From positions 558,001 through 622,000 of the forward strand of contig NZ_JAILXZ010000003.1 in assembly GCF_020179475.1 (NCBI RefSeq): a DNA stretch of 64,000 nt, given 5' to 3'. The notes beneath the pieces were generated by a model that saw only the letters and a program-made list of their open reading frames with translations, had not been told where the DNA came from and ran no database searches. The stretch is from Novosphingobium huizhouense. Its GTDB lineage: Bacteria; Pseudomonadota; Alphaproteobacteria; Sphingomonadales; Sphingomonadaceae. The position numbers and the translations under genes were made by a program. Shown here piece by piece: positions 45,834 to 54,209 of this stretch (position 1 is its first letter; every line of letters begins with the position of its first letter).

Positions 45834-46952
45834 TCAGTCCTTGTACCCGTAGTAGGTGCCGAAGCGACGCCCGGTGGGGGAAAAGCGCGTGCCGTTGAGC
45901 AGCAGCTTGATGTCCTCGCAACCGGCGAGGATGTTCACCGCATCGCGCAGCGCGGCCTCGCCGGTGCGATCGGCGCGGACCACCATCAACGCCTGGCCGA
46001 CGTGCATCGCAAGCTCCGATGCGGGCGAAGCGGCAAGCGCGGGCGGGCTGTCGAAGATGACGATCCGGTTCGGCGCTTGCGCGGTAAGCCGGTCGAGCAC
46101 GCGCTTGGTCCGCGCCGAGGCGAGATATTCGGTATCGTGCCCGCTGGGGTTGCCCGCGGGCAGCACGAACAGGCCGGGCACGTCGGTCGCAAGGATGCAG
46201 TCCTCGACCGCGATCGCCGGATCGACCAGCGCGTCCATCAGCCCCGACCCGCCGGGCAGGCCCAGCGTCGAGAGCACGCTCGGCTTGGCGAAGTCGGCGT
46301 CGACGAGCAGGACCTCGTTGTCCTTTTCCGACGCGATCGACAACGCGAGGTTGACCGCGGTGAAGGTCTTGCCCTCGCCCGGATGCGCCGAGCAGATCAG
46401 GATCCGCTCGCCGTGCTCGGGTCCGCGCCCCTTGCGCGATTCCGCCGCGGTCAGCAGCAGCTGGCGCTTCACGATGCGGAATTCCTCGAGCAGCGAGGTG
46501 ACCGGCCCTTCGGGCTCGATCAGGCAGAGATCGCGCAGCCGCTTGCGGTCGATCGGGTGGATCGCGCGGCGGAACACCTGGCGCGCCGGAATGCCTTCGA
46601 TCGGTGGCGCGAACGGCGCGCGCTCGGGTTCGGCCGCCGGCTCCGCCGCAGGTGCGCGGTCATCGACAGCGGCGGGTTGCGGCCCGGGCGCTGCGACGGG
46701 GGCTTCGGCGACCGGCTCGACCGCATGCGCGGGTTCGGGCGCTGCGGCGCCTTGAGGCTGAGGCTGAGGCTGAGGCTGAGGCGGCGGCGGCGACGACGCG
46801 AGCGTCGAGGGCGGCGTCGGGGGCGGCACCGACGGCGGAGTTGGCGCGACCGGGAAAGCATCGAGCCCGAAGCGCCCGGCCGCGCGCTCGATCAGCGAGC
46901 GGCGCGCCGGGGCGCGGTCGCGGCGGGCGATGTCGTCGCGCTCCTGGGTCAT
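45834..46952 (-). CDS. XrtA-associated tyrosine autokinase (CpsD/Wzc kinase-like)
   Basis: 372-aa BY-kinase cytoplasmic domain. Walker A lies at about 189-196 (AHPGEGKT), Walker A' is VLLVDADF near 215-222 and Walker B is IVIFDSPP. The C-terminus GTYYGYKD offers tyrosines for autophosphorylation. Residues 35-120 are a Pro/Ala-rich linker including a PQ run from a hexanucleotide repeat. It works with the chain-length protein next door to control polymer size. Start at 46952 is preferred: AAGGG lies nine bases upstream. Confidence 0.9.
   Translation of the reverse strand: MTQERDDIARRDRAPARRSLIERAAGRFGLDAFPVAPTPPSVPPPTPPSTLASSPPPPQPQPQPQPQGAAAPEPAHAVEPVAEAPVAAPGPQPAAVDDRAPAAEPAAEPERAPFAPPIEGIPARQVFRRAIHPIDRKRLRDLCLIEPEGPVTSLLEEFRIVKRQLLLTAAESRKGRGPEHGERILICSAHPGEGKTFTAVNLALSIASEKDNEVLLVDADFAKPSVLSTLGLPGGSGLMDALVDPAIAVEDCILATDVPGLFVLPAGNPSGHDTEYLASARTKRVLDRLTAQAPNRIVIFDSPPALAASPASELAMHVGQALMVVRADRTGEAALRDAVNILAGCEDIKLLLNGTRFSPTGRRFGTYYGYKD
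46754..46783. repeat. Hexanucleotide microsatellite in the tyrosine kinase gene
   Basis: GAGGCT is repeated four times without a break and followed by GAGGC. It encodes a Pro-Gln run in the disordered linker. Unit length six keeps the frame, so copy-number change would only alter linker length. Confidence 0.85.
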
Positions 46953-46965
46953 GGCGTCCATCCCT

Positions 46966-48483
46966 TCATGCCACCATGCCGCGCTTCATGTATTCGAGCG
47001 CGAGCAGCACCAGCAGCACCGCGCCCAGCCCGATGGTCGCGCCGGCGAACCAGCGCAAGTGCTTCCAGTAATCGGCGCGTTGCTCGCGGGTCATGCCCAG
47101 CGAAACCGAGCCGACCACCGGCAGACCGGTCGCCCGCTCGAGCTGGCCGGTGGTCGAATAGCTCGAATTGAGCTGGCCGAGCGCGAAGGCCGCGCCGCAG
47201 CCTGCGGCAAGGCCGACCACCAGCACCAGCGTCAGCAGCATCGGGCGGTCGGGCGCCGAAGGGCTGCGCGGCGTGGTCGGCGGGTCGATCACCTCGAACT
47301 TGACCGCGTTGCGCTCGCTTTCGACCTGGCCGCGCAGGCGCAGCTGCTCGCGGTCGCGCAGCAGCTTGTCGTACTGTTCCTTGAGCACGTCGTAGTCGCG
47401 GTTGATCCGCGCGGCCTCGGCGGCGACCGCCGGCTCGCTGTACTGCTGCGAGGAGAGCTGGGCGATGTCCTGCTGGAGCGAGGCCTTGCGCGATTGCAGC
47501 GCGACAATGCTCGCCTGGCGGTCGGCCTTGATCGACTGGAGCGAGACATAGGCCGGGTTGGGCGTTCCCGCCGGGCCGCCCTCGCCCGCCGCCAGCTTGG
47601 CGAGGCCGGCGATCTGGCCCTTGAGCGCCTGGACGTCGGGATGGCTGTCGGTCAGGCCGCGCGCGCGCATCCCGGCAAGCTCGGACTGCGCCTGGGCGAG
47701 CGCGCCCTTGGCCCCGCCTGTGGCGCCGGGCACGACGATCGTGGGCGGCGTGCCCGAAAGCTGGCCGTTGACCGCGGCGAGCGCGCTCTGCGCGGCGAGC
47801 AGGTCGGAATCGACCCCGCGCAATTCGCTGCGCGCGCCCTCGATCCGCGCGGTGATCCCGCCGCTGCCGGGCATCAGCGCGGCGTTCTTCGCCTCGAACG
47901 CCTGGCGGCGCTGCTCGGCGGCCTCGAGATCCTTCTGCCGGTCCTGCAGCTGCTGGTCCATGAAGGCGATCGTGTCGGTCATCTCGCCGCGCCCGCCGGC
48001 AAGGTTCTCCTCGCGGAAGATGTCGATCATCTTCTGCACGATGTCCTGCGCGAGCTTGGCGTTCTCGACGTCGGAATAGCCGCGGCTGCCCGACGAGGCG
48101 GTGATCTCGAACAGGTTGTCCTGCTGGCTCACCACCTTGATCGCCTTGGCGAGGCCGGCGACGGTGCCCTCCATCTGCTTGTCCGAGGTGACCTTGTCGC
48201 CGAGCCGCGTCGCGCGCACCACCTTCTCGAGATTGACCGCGCTGGTCAGCGTCTGGCGCACGCGCTCGATGTCGCGCTTGCGATCGCCGCCGATGCCGAT
48301 CTGGTCGGACAGCACGTCGTCGATCTGGACGAAGATGCGCGCCTTGGATTCGTAGGTGTTCGGCACCATGGCCACCGAGAGCCAGCCGAACAGGCACACC
48401 ACCCACGCGATCGCCAGCGCCAGCCAGCGCCGGTTCCAGATCCCGTAGAGCGCGATGCGCACTTCCTCGTAGATGTTGGTCAT
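46966..48483 (-). CDS. XrtA-system polysaccharide chain-length determinant
   Basis: 505-aa Wzz-type co-polymerase. Helix one is around residues 20-40 (LALAIAWVVCLFGWLSVAM), followed by a large periplasmic coiled-coil part with repeated Gln/Ala heptads and two further membrane segments near 410-430 and at 475-495. It governs chain length together with the kinase encoded just downstream. Start MTNIYEEVRIAL at 48483 is the family form. The gap to the export lipoprotein gene is 23 bp. Confidence 0.92.
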   Translation of the reverse strand: MTNIYEEVRIALYGIWNRRWLALAIAWVVCLFGWLSVAMVPNTYESKARIFVQIDDVLSDQIGIGGDRKRDIERVRQTLTSAVNLEKVVRATRLGDKVTSDKQMEGTVAGLAKAIKVVSQQDNLFEITASSGSRGYSDVENAKLAQDIVQKMIDIFREENLAGGRGEMTDTIAFMDQQLQDRQKDLEAAEQRRQAFEAKNAALMPGSGGITARIEGARSELRGVDSDLLAAQSALAAVNGQLSGTPPTIVVPGATGGAKGALAQAQSELAGMRARGLTDSHPDVQALKGQIAGLAKLAAGEGGPAGTPNPAYVSLQSIKADRQASIVALQSRKASLQQDIAQLSSQQYSEPAVAAEAARINRDYDVLKEQYDKLLRDREQLRLRGQVESERNAVKFEVIDPPTTPRSPSAPDRPMLLTLVLVVGLAAGCGAAFALGQLNSSYSTTGQLERATGLPVVGSVSLGMTREQRADYWKHLRWFAGATIGLGAVLLVLLALEYMKRGMVA

Positions 48484-48506
48484 GCCGCCAGAGGGTCCCC
48501 GTGCGC

Positions 48507-49154
48507 TCAGAAGTTGCTTTCGGGGATGATGATCACGTCGCCGGGCATCAGCATCACGTTGGCCTTGCTCTCGCCCTTCTTGAGCAGGTCGCCGATCTTG
48601 AGGTTGTATTCCTTCTGCTTGCCGGTCTGCTTGTCGAAACGGACGAGGCGGGCGCGATTGCCGGCGGCATATTCGGACAGGCCGCCGACCGCGATCATCG
48701 CGTCGAGCAGCGTCATGTTGGCGCGGTAGGGGATCGACGAGGGCTTCTCGGTCGCGCCGACGATGCGCACCTGCTGGCTGAAGGTGCCCGCGAACTTGTT
48801 GACGATGACCGAGACGATCGGCTCCTGGATGTACTGCGAAAGCTGGAGCTTGATGTCCTCGGCGAGCATCGACGGGGTCTTGCCGACCGCGGGCATGTCG
48901 TTGATCAGCGGCGTGGTGATGCGACCGTCGGGCCGCACCTGCACGCTCGCGCCAAGTTCTGGATTGCGCCAGACGAAGATTGTCAGTTCGTCGAGCGGGC
49001 CGATCACGTATTCCTCGCCCGGCCCCTCCTGCAGCGCCACGAACGAGGCCGGCGGCAACTGCTGCGCGGGCTTTGCCGCGGCGCAACCGGACAGCGCCAT
49101 GCCCGCAAGCGCGGTGCCGGCAAGCAGGATACTGGGGCGCAACACGGTCCGCAT
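48507..49154 (-). CDS. XrtA-system polysaccharide export lipoprotein (Wza-like)
   Basis: 215-aa outer-membrane export protein. The lipobox LSGC gives a lipidated C24. A polysaccharide export domain (YVIGPLDELTIFVWRNPEL) is followed by a SLBB-type region and ends in NVMLMPGDVIIIPES. It forms the outer-membrane exit for the polymer. GGAC lies six bases before the ATG. A leader of about 210 bp upstream holds an inverted repeat GCAAA-CCCT..AGGG-TTTGC around 49284-49311 and should contain the operon promoter. Confidence 0.92.
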   Translation of the reverse strand: MRTVLRPSILLAGTALAGMALSGCAAAKPAQQLPPASFVALQEGPGEEYVIGPLDELTIFVWRNPELGASVQVRPDGRITTPLINDMPAVGKTPSMLAEDIKLQLSQYIQEPIVSVIVNKFAGTFSQQVRIVGATEKPSSIPYRANMTLLDAMIAVGGLSEYAAGNRARLVRFDKQTGKQKEYNLKIGDLLKKGESKANVMLMPGDVIIIPESNF

Positions 49155-49364
49155 GTCAGGTCCTTCGGAACTTGCGCATGGCCGGCCCCGCGACCGCTCC
49201 AAAAGGTGGAACGTCCCGGGAAAACGCGACCGCGCTCGCCGGTGGTAATACCGCCGACTGGTGAAGATTGCGTTAGCCTTCTTCGCAAACCCTGTTGTGA
49301 CAAGGGCTTTGCGCGACAAGTCCCGAATTGGCACGGCGCGCACGGTGATGGTTAATGCTTTGTT

Positions 49365-50591
49365 TTATATAAGGAGTTCTACCGCAGGCCCCTGCCCGAG
49401 GAAGTGCATCGGGCTGGCGCTGGCGCCGTACGCACCTGCACAAAATATCGCGACGAGGTCGCCTTCTTCGGCGCGCGGGAAACCGCCCTTGTCGGCCAGC
49501 CGGTCGAGCGGAGTGCACAGGCAGCCGACCACGCTTGCTTCCTCCTCGACCGGCGCGTCGAAGCGGGTGGCGATGGCGCTGGGGTAGTTGCGGCGCACGA
49601 CCGTGCCGAAATTGCCGCTCGCCGCAAGCTGGTGATGGAGCCCGCCGTCGGTGACGAGGAAGACTTCGCCGTGGCTTTCCTTGCGGTCGATCACCCGCGT
49701 CAGGTAGACCCCGGCTTCGCCGACGAGATAGCGCCCCAGTTCGATGCAGAAGGCGGTGTCGCGCAGCACCTGCGGCAGCGCAGCGAACCGCTCGGCGAGC
49801 GCCGCGCCGACCGCGGCGATGTCGACCGGCGTGTCGCCCGGGAAATAGGGGATGCCGAAGCCGCCGCCGAGATTGCACCTGGGCAAGGCGACGCCGGCCT
49901 CCTCGGCAAGCCGCGCGGCAAGCTGCAGCGTCTGCGCCTGCGTTTCGATGATCGCGGCGGCGTCGAGCGCCTGGCTGCCGGCGAAGATGTGGAAGCCGCG
50001 CCATTGGGCATCGGCATCGACGAGCCGCCGGGCAAGCGCCGGCACCTTGTCGGCGTCGATCCCGAACGGCTTGGCGCCGCCGCCCATCTTCATGCCCGAG
50101 CCCTTGAGGTCGAAATCGGGATTGACCCGGATCGCAAGGCGCGGCGCGAGCCCCACGCGCGCGGCGATGGCGAGCGCCCGCTCGGCTTCGCGCTCCGACT
50201 CAAGATTGAGCGTTACACCCTTGATAATCGCCAGTTCCAGCTCCGCATCGCGCTTGCCCGGGCCGGCGAAGCTGACGCAGGCGGGGTCGATCCCCGCGGC
50301 CTCGACCAGTGCGAGTTCACCCGCCGAGGCGATGTCGAAGCCATCGACCAGGCCGGTCATGTGGCCGAGCAGCGGGCCGAACGGATTGGCCTTGACCGCG
50401 TAGTGGATCGCAAGGCGCGCGGGCATCGCCGCACGCAATTGCGCCACCCGCGCATCGAGCCGGTCGCGCACATAGACGAACAGCGGCGTGCGTCCCGCTT
50501 CGGCGGCAAGGTCGCTCGCCTTGCGTCCGGCGATCGCCAGCTCGCCGTCGATCGCGGCAAATCCTGCGGGAATGGGTCCGAGCGGCTTCAT
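49365..50591 (-). CDS. XrtA-associated pyridoxal-phosphate decarboxylase
   Basis: 408-aa fold-III PLP enzyme of the ornithine/diaminopimelate decarboxylase type. The PLP lysine lies in AIHYAVKANPFGPLL near residue 63; the phosphate-binding glycine run is NLGGGFGIPYFPG; the C-terminal CLCTPLD and GDLVAIFCAGAYG motifs complete the active site. Members of this subfamily occur with exosortase A; the substrate is unknown. Its ATG overlaps the acyl-CoA ligase stop by four bases. Confidence 0.92.
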   Translation of the reverse strand: MKPLGPIPAGFAAIDGELAIAGRKASDLAAEAGRTPLFVYVRDRLDARVAQLRAAMPARLAIHYAVKANPFGPLLGHMTGLVDGFDIASAGELALVEAAGIDPACVSFAGPGKRDAELELAIIKGVTLNLESEREAERALAIAARVGLAPRLAIRVNPDFDLKGSGMKMGGGAKPFGIDADKVPALARRLVDADAQWRGFHIFAGSQALDAAAIIETQAQTLQLAARLAEEAGVALPRCNLGGGFGIPYFPGDTPVDIAAVGAALAERFAALPQVLRDTAFCIELGRYLVGEAGVYLTRVIDRKESHGEVFLVTDGGLHHQLAASGNFGTVVRRNYPSAIATRFDAPVEEEASVVGCLCTPLDRLADKGGFPRAEEGDLVAIFCAGAYGASASPMHFLGQGPAVELLI

Positions 50592-52114
50592 TGCGCCTGC
50601 CCTTGCGCGAGTTCGGCGGCGAGCGCAACGCGGTCGAGCTTGCCGTTGGGGCTGACCGGCATCGCCTCGCGCCAGTGGACGTGGCGCGGCACCATGAAGT
50701 TGGGCAGCATTGCCGCGAGCGCCGTGGTCAGCGCGCGCGTATCGGCCTCGCCTGCTGCGCGGGCGACGAGGTGGATCGCCTGGCCGAGATGCGGATCGGG
50801 CAGGCCCAGCGCCACCGCTTCGGCGACGAGGCCGGTCGCCACCGCCGCCTCTTCGACTTCCTGCGGGCTGACGCGGTTGCCGCTGGTCTTGATCATCGCA
50901 TCGCGCCGCCCGACGAAATGGAGCAGCCCTTGCGCGTCGCGCCGCACCCGGTCGCCCGACCACACCGCCATGCCGCCGAGGCGTGAAAACGCCGGCGCGG
51001 GCCTGAAGCGCTCGGCAGTGCGCGCGGCGTCCTGCCAGTAGCCCTGCGCGACGAGCGGCCCGGCGTGGACCAGCTCGCCCTCCTCGTCCGGCCCGGCTTC
51101 GCCGCCATCGTCGGTCACCACGAGGATCTCGGCGAACGGAATCGCCCGGCCGATCGAGGTCGGGTGCGCATCGACCAGCGCCGGATCGAGGTAGGTGGAG
51201 CGGAACGCCTCGGTCAGCCCGTACATCGGGTAGAGATCGGCCTGCGGGAAGGTGGTGCGCAGGGCGCGGACCAGCGACGGGTTGAGCGCCCCGCCGCTGT
51301 TGGTCAGCCGCCGCAGCTTCGCCGCGACTTCGGACGGCCACTGAAGTTCGACCAGTTGCAGCCACAGCGGCGGCACGGCGGCGATGGTCGTGATGTCGTG
51401 GCGTTCGACCGCCTTCATCACGTCGCGCGCCATCAGGTAGTCGAGCGGGATCACCGCGCCGCCCGCATGCCAGGTCGAAAGCAGCTGGTTCTGGCCGTAG
51501 TCGAAGGCGAAGGGCAGCACCGCCAGCACGCGGTCCGCGGGCGCGATCTTCAGGTAGTGCGCCACGCTCGCCGCGCCGAGCCAGAGGTTGGCGTTCGACA
51601 GCATCACCCCCTTGGGCCGCCCGGTCGAGCCGCTGGTGTAGAGGATCGCGGCGAGCCCGCCGTCTTCACCCTGCGAGGCAGGAAGCGGCTCCATCCCGCT
51701 GATTTCCTGCAGAACCTGCGCCTCGTCCCAGGGCGCCGCCCGCGCCAAGTCGCCGCTTTCGAGCGTGTCGAGCCGCGCCTTGTTGGCAAGCAGCAGCCGC
51801 GCGCCGCTGTCGGCGAGGATATGCGCCACCTGCGCGCGCTTGAGCAGCGGGTTGACCGGCACGTAGACGTGGCCTGCCCGCACCGCGGCGAGCGGCATCA
51901 GGCAGGTCAGCTCGCCCTTGCCCGCCCAGGTTGCAATGCGTTCACCCTTCCCCGATACCTTGCCACGCAACCAGGCGGCGAGCTGACCGACGCGGGCGTC
52001 GAGCTCGACATAGGTCAGCGCGCCCGCCTTGAGCACCAGCGCGGGCGCATCGGCGCGGCCCTGCTGCGGCAGGTGGTCGAGCGGGCGGACGGTGGCGTCG
52101 GGAGCATCGGGCAC
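50588..52114 (-). CDS. XrtA-associated acyl-CoA ligase (AMP-forming)
   Basis: 508-aa ANL-superfamily enzyme that activates an acid as the adenylate. The P-loop is YTSGSTGRPKG near residue 160; the adenine site is YPMYGLTEAFRS; the C-terminal hinge and catalytic lysine are in GNRVSPQEVEE and VSPNGKLDR. Start is GTG at 52114. With the divergent ACP gene it could load an acyl or aminoacyl group onto a carrier. The gene is separated from the divergent GNAT gene by only 40 bp. Confidence 0.9.
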   Translation of the reverse strand: MPDAPDATVRPLDHLPQQGRADAPALVLKAGALTYVELDARVGQLAAWLRGKVSGKGERIATWAGKGELTCLMPLAAVRAGHVYVPVNPLLKRAQVAHILADSGARLLLANKARLDTLESGDLARAAPWDEAQVLQEISGMEPLPASQGEDGGLAAILYTSGSTGRPKGVMLSNANLWLGAASVAHYLKIAPADRVLAVLPFAFDYGQNQLLSTWHAGGAVIPLDYLMARDVMKAVERHDITTIAAVPPLWLQLVELQWPSEVAAKLRRLTNSGGALNPSLVRALRTTFPQADLYPMYGLTEAFRSTYLDPALVDAHPTSIGRAIPFAEILVVTDDGGEAGPDEEGELVHAGPLVAQGYWQDAARTAERFRPAPAFSRLGGMAVWSGDRVRRDAQGLLHFVGRRDAMIKTSGNRVSPQEVEEAAVATGLVAEAVALGLPDPHLGQAIHLVARAAGEADTRALTTALAAMLPNFMVPRHVHWREAMPVSPNGKLDRVALAAELAQGQAQ

Positions 52115-52154
52115 GGAACAACTCGCGCAAGGTTTGAAGAGAGCAGGGAACTCG

Positions 52155-53168
52155 TTGGCGATCCGGGTCTATCACGTCGATCTTGCAGAAGCGCAAGCCG
52201 ATCCGGCGCTCGCCAGCCTGCTCGGCCGCTCGGCGACGAGCGCGCCGTTCGACCGGCTCGACTGGCTGCGCCTGCTCGGCGAAGAGTGCCTTGGCGCCGA
52301 GCGCTGCTTCCTCGCCGTGGCGCGCGAAGGCGAGCGGATCGCAGCGCTGCCGCTTTGCGAGACGGCGTTCGGCTACGAGCAGCTCGGCAACTGGTACAGC
52401 TTCCGCGTAGGCCCGCGCGGGGGCGACGACGCGCTCCTCGCCGCGCTCGTCGCCCGCCTGCGCCGCCCGCTGCGCCTGCAGCCGATGCTGCGCGAGGACG
52501 CCGAGCGCCTCGCCCGCGCGCTGCGCCGCGCGGGGTGGATGGGGCGCAGCGAACCGTGCGGCGTCAATTACTTCACCGACCTGTCCTCGGGCAGTTTCGA
52601 GGACTGGTGGGCGCGCCGGCCGGGCGCGCTGCGCGAAACGGTGCGGCGCAAGGGCCGCGCGGGCACGGTCGCGCTGTCGATCGCCACGGACTTTGCCGAT
52701 TCCGACTGGGACGCCTACGAGGCGGTCTATGCGCGCAGCTGGAAGCCGGCCGAGGCGAGCCCGCGCTTCCTGCGCCGCTTCGCCCGCGCCGAAGCCGAAG
52801 CGGGCGCGCTGCGGCTCGGCCTTGCGCGGATCGACGGCGAGCCGGTGGCGGCGCAGTTCTGGACGGTGGAAGGCGGCACCGCCTGGATCCACAAGCTCGC
52901 GCACGACGAGCGGTTCGCGGCGCGCTCGCCCGGCACGCTGCTCAGCCACGCGATGTTCGCCCGCGCGATCGAGGTCGATCGGGTGACCCGGATCGATTTC
53001 GGGACAGGCGCCGATGCCTACAAGCGCGACTGGATGGACGCCGTCCGGCCGCTCCATGCGCTTGAATTCCATCGACCTTTTTCACCCGCAAGCTGGCTGC
53101 GGCTGGCTCGCCTCGCCGCGCGCGCGCTGGTCAAGCGCCCCCTTGTCTTGCCCCCCGGTGCTGGCTAG
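52155..53168 (+). CDS. GNAT-type acyltransferase of the XrtA locus
   Basis: 337-aa protein with a duplicated GNAT fold of the BioF2-like/CelD kind. The C-terminal part reads LARIDGEPVAAQFWTVEGG and IDFGTGADAYKRDWMD, conserved in these proteins. It begins with TTG at 52155, preceded by AGGGA; the sequence then reads LAIRVYHVDLAEA as expected. It may acylate the polysaccharide or a precursor with a group carried by the ACP encoded 32 bp downstream. Confidence 0.8.
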   Translation: MAIRVYHVDLAEAQADPALASLLGRSATSAPFDRLDWLRLLGEECLGAERCFLAVAREGERIAALPLCETAFGYEQLGNWYSFRVGPRGGDDALLAALVARLRRPLRLQPMLREDAERLARALRRAGWMGRSEPCGVNYFTDLSSGSFEDWWARRPGALRETVRRKGRAGTVALSIATDFADSDWDAYEAVYARSWKPAEASPRFLRRFARAEAEAGALRLGLARIDGEPVAAQFWTVEGGTAWIHKLAHDERFAARSPGTLLSHAMFARAIEVDRVTRIDFGTGADAYKRDWMDAVRPLHALEFHRPFSPASWLRLARLAARALVKRPLVLPPGAG

Positions 53169-53200
53169 AGGCCGGAAAAAGCATGATTTCGGGCGGAGCG

Positions 53201-53476
53201 ATGAGGGTGAACGCAGTGGCCAGTGACGAAACCGACGACCGGCTGCGCGCCATCCTGCGCGACGTGCTGGGCCTGAGCGCCGAAACGGTCGCCGGCTTCG
53301 ATGCCGGAACCGCGCTGTTCGGCGCGCTGCCCGAGCTCGATTCGATGGCCGTCGCCGGTCTGCTGACCGAGATCGAGGACCGCTTCGGCATCGTCATCGA
53401 CGACGACGAGATCGATGGCGAAGTGCTCGAAACTTACGGCGCCCTGCTCGCCTTCACCGCCGCGCGGGTCGGCTAG
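53201..53476 (+). CDS. Acyl carrier protein of the XrtA locus
   Basis: 91-aa phosphopantetheine carrier. The attachment serine is S48 in PELDSMAVAGLL, a DSM variant of the usual DSL. Helix pattern and acidity (IVIDDDEIDGEV) are those of ACPs. GGCGGAG lies directly upstream of the ATG at 53201; a start six codons earlier is also possible. It is distinct from the fatty acid AcpP and sits between the GNAT gene and two hydrolases. Confidence 0.87.
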   Translation: MRVNAVASDETDDRLRAILRDVLGLSAETVAGFDAGTALFGALPELDSMAVAGLLTEIEDRFGIVIDDDEIDGEVLETYGALLAFTAARVG

Positions 53477-53540
53477 CGCGACGCTACGCAGCCGACCGGG
53501 GCGACACCAGCGCGACGATGCGCTATCGCGCGGCAACGTC

Positions 53541-54209
53541 ATGGATTTCCGCGCGACCTGGACCTGCCCCGGCCCCGATGGCCTGACCGACGAACACGCC
53601 GTCGCCTTCGACCGCGGCCGGCAGCGCCGCGTGCTGATCGTGCCGGCGCTGTTCGAGGAACAGAACCGCACGCGCCGCCTGCTCGTGGAAACCATGCGCC
53701 GGCTCGACGCGGCGGGGATCGACAGCTTCCTGCCCGATCTTCCGGGCTGCAACGAGAGCCCGCAGGACCTTGCCCGGCAGAGCCTCCATTCGTGGCGGCA
53801 GGCGATGGCCGATGCCGCGCGCCAGCTTGGCGCCAACGCGGTGCTCGCGGTCCGCGGCGGGGCGCTGGTGCTGCCCGCGCACCTGCCCGGCCAGGTGCTC
53901 GAGCCGGTCGCGGGCGCGACGCTGCTGCGCCAGCTGTTGCGCGCGCGCGTGCTCGCCGCGCGCGAAGCGGGCGACCATGCCTCGATCGACGCGCTGCTCG
54001 ACCAGGGGCGCGAACGTGGGCTGGTGCTGGCCGGCTACCGCCTTGCCCCGGCAATGATCGCCGGGCTCGAAAGCGCGCTGCCCGCGCACGAGGGCCAGCG
54101 CACCATCCTGCTGGCCGAGCTCGGCGGCGGCGCGGCGCCGTGGTCGCGCGCCGAACCGGGCGAAAGCGCGCAGCAGTCCACCGCGCTGGCCCGGATCGTC
54201 GCGGCATGA
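53541..54209 (+). CDS. XrtA-associated hydrolase-like protein (hydrolase 2 type)
   Basis: 222-aa alpha/beta-hydrolase-fold protein. The oxyanion strand region VLIVPALFEEQNRTRR is clear, but the nucleophile elbow reads AVRGGAL: Arg stands where Ser of GxSxG would be. This fits the exosortase-A-associated hydrolase 2 group and suggests loss of classic hydrolase activity or a carrier-binding role. ATG at 53541 follows the ACP stop by 64 bp. Its stop overlaps the next gene as ATGA. Confidence 0.75.
   Translation: MDFRATWTCPGPDGLTDEHAVAFDRGRQRRVLIVPALFEEQNRTRRLLVETMRRLDAAGIDSFLPDLPGCNESPQDLARQSLHSWRQAMADAARQLGANAVLAVRGGALVLPAHLPGQVLEPVAGATLLRQLLRARVLAAREAGDHASIDALLDQGRERGLVLAGYRLAPAMIAGLESALPAHEGQRTILLAELGGGAAPWSRAEPGESAQQSTALARIVAA

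Noticed and set aside
49360..49370. TATATAA as a promoter -10 box for the polysaccharide export operon
   Set aside because: On the minus strand it is the ATA TAA end of the PLP decarboxylase gene, and no fitting -35 is seen.
52029..52154. Upstream extension of the GNAT gene to an ATG-like start at 52029
   Set aside because: This would overlap the ligase gene by 86 bp, and the extra residues are not like the family; the TTG at 52155 has a ribosome binding site and gives the expected N-terminus.
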